Source: Corynespora cassiicola (Eukaryota > Ascomycota > Dothideomycetes > Pleosporales > Corynesporascaceae). From it: a DNA stretch of 64,000 nucleotides. The notes beneath the pieces were generated by a model. It was not told the DNA's origin and ran no database searches. It worked only from the letters and a program-made list of their open reading frames with translations. Positions 63,248-64,000 of the stretch are shown here, in pieces. The stretch's first letter is position 1, and the number at the start of each line of letters is the position of its first letter. Where the stretch lies: positions 2,418,001 through 2,482,000 of the forward strand of contig JAEUWY010000012.1 of NCBI GenBank assembly GCA_022059125.1, read 5' to 3'. The position numbers were made by a program, and so were the translations under genes.

Positions 63248-63802
63248 TCATTGCCAAGCTGCATCCAGGTTAGTCTCTGAACACGCATATTGATGGATAT
63301 CACCTACATTCCAAGCATCAATGCGCAAAGTATATGAGCCATTTGCATACTCTGCAACGCGCTGCAGAAGACCGACCGCAGTGACGAAGTTCAGCCAGTA
63401 GTACTCTTTATCCCCGGTCTCGAAGATGAGCCGTAAATGCAGCTTTCCGTCGGGCTGTCGTGATCCAGACGTCTGGATGTAGATGTTCGCCCCATCTTCG
63501 GTCTGCAGATTATATCGCGTGTCTGCACTGAAGAGACCGGTCTGGGGATCGGTGAGTCCCCAATCGGCACCAAGGTCTAGGATCTTTCCGGTCAGACGCG
63601 GGCCGGTAAAGTTGCCGCCAACGATCGGGATGGCCGTTCGCAAGCCTTTGGACGTCTGAGTGGTAAAGATTCTCGGCTCGCAGTCGACAAAGGCAGTATA
63701 GAGATACTCGAGGCCCGGCGCAGTTGGCTGCGTAATATTGTTCGAGAGAACATCCGCGCCAAAGAGAAGTGCGGCAACCGCAAAGGTTTTGAAAAACTGC
63801 AT
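63248..63802 (-). CDS. Secreted DUF3237-family protein
   Basis: A single exon of 184 residues from the ATG at 63802; an ATG 60 nt upstream is possible but would bury the signal peptide MQFFKTFAVAALLFGADVLS. The mature part reads LEYLYTAFVDCEPRIFTTQTSKGLRTAIPI in pieces (63650-63720), then VGGNFTGPRLTGKILDLGADWGLTDPQTG, in the order typical of DUF3237: an N-terminal strand pair, G-G-x-F-x-G-P-x-L-x-G-x-(I/V)-L-x-G-(A)-D-W and a following D-(T/x)-RY segment. The family forms a small beta-barrel with unknown activity; secreted fungal copies often lie next to metabolite genes. Function is unknown. Confidence 0.85.
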   Translation of the reverse strand: MQFFKTFAVAALLFGADVLSNNITQPTAPGLEYLYTAFVDCEPRIFTTQTSKGLRTAIPIVGGNFTGPRLTGKILDLGADWGLTDPQTGLFSADTRYNLQTEDGANIYIQTSGSRQPDGKLHLRLIFETGDKEYYWLNFVTAVGLLQRVAEYANGSYTLRIDAWNVGDIHQYACSETNLDAAWQ

Positions 63803-64000
63803 ATTGACAGTGTTTGATAATATTATGGTTATTGGTGCAAGCAGTTCCACACAATCGTACATTCTGCCAAACCGCTTCTTATTTACATTTTGCGAAGTGA
63901 AGATCAGCGTGGCTCACGTGCATGGACCCTCGGGCATTCTCAATTTATCCGAGGAGCTAGAAGCCGTTGTGAGATGCCGCGGTGTCTCGATGCGGGGATC

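Noticed and set aside
1..64000. tRNA genes, CRISPR arrays, bacterial operons
   Set aside because: No cloverleaf with a T-loop consensus and no regularly spaced palindromic repeats were seen; the gene structure is eukaryotic.

Overview
The window is nuclear DNA of a filamentous ascomycete (Pezizomycotina). The evidence is short introns of about 45-160 nt with GT...AG ends and CTAAC/CTGAC branch sites, monocistronic genes on both strands, and fungal families: NRPS-like reductase, GH131, Fmp27, fungal tyrosinase, DUF3237 and DUF7730-type proteins. A Dothideomycete is plausible, but the sequence alone does not prove it. No tRNA, rRNA, CRISPR array or intact transposon was recognised.

Left part (1-27 kb): the 3' portion of an NRPS-like adenylation/thiolation/reductase gene at the left edge; a secreted glycerophosphodiesterase; a RidA-family protein; a DUF7730-type protein overlapping tail-to-tail with an ankyrin-like protein; a disordered 670-residue protein with overlapping PAM2-like motifs; an unknown basic protein with an internal 54-bp duplication; the spliceosomal U-box cyclophilin PPIL2; a zinc alcohol dehydrogenase; a GPI-anchored Ser/Thr-rich wall protein; a DUF676-like lipase; and an Asp/Gly-rich low-complexity protein.

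Middle (27.7-46 kb): a 152-residue protein with two PAM2 motifs in tandem repeats, three consecutive unrelated-looking but similarly built short kinase-like genes, a GH131 glucanase, a small conserved protein, and the huge intron-free FMP27/BLTP2 bridge-like lipid-transfer gene (about 2,941 residues), which is clearly a core gene.

Right part (46-64 kb) is accessory in character: AT-richer and gene-poor. It holds two diverged paralogues of an unknown family, a cytochrome P450 next to a tyrosinase, a Ser/Thr kinase fused to a degenerate GIY-YIG (T5orf172/MUG113-type) domain, a small conserved protein, a quinone-reductase-like MDR enzyme, a decayed MFS sugar/quinate transporter and a secreted DUF3237 protein. 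P450, tyrosinase, MDR reductase and the broken transporter could be a remnant of a secondary-metabolite locus, but no backbone synthase is present there.

The observations most worth following up are the kinase-GIY-YIG fusion, the two PAM2-motif proteins (one with a 44-residue tandem repeat carrying a near-perfect PAM2 in each copy), the tandem short-kinase array, and the transporter pseudogene. That pseudogene has stop codons at two Trp positions and a short insertion bounded by a 14-bp direct repeat. Exon boundaries were inferred by hand from frame, splice signals and family motifs.
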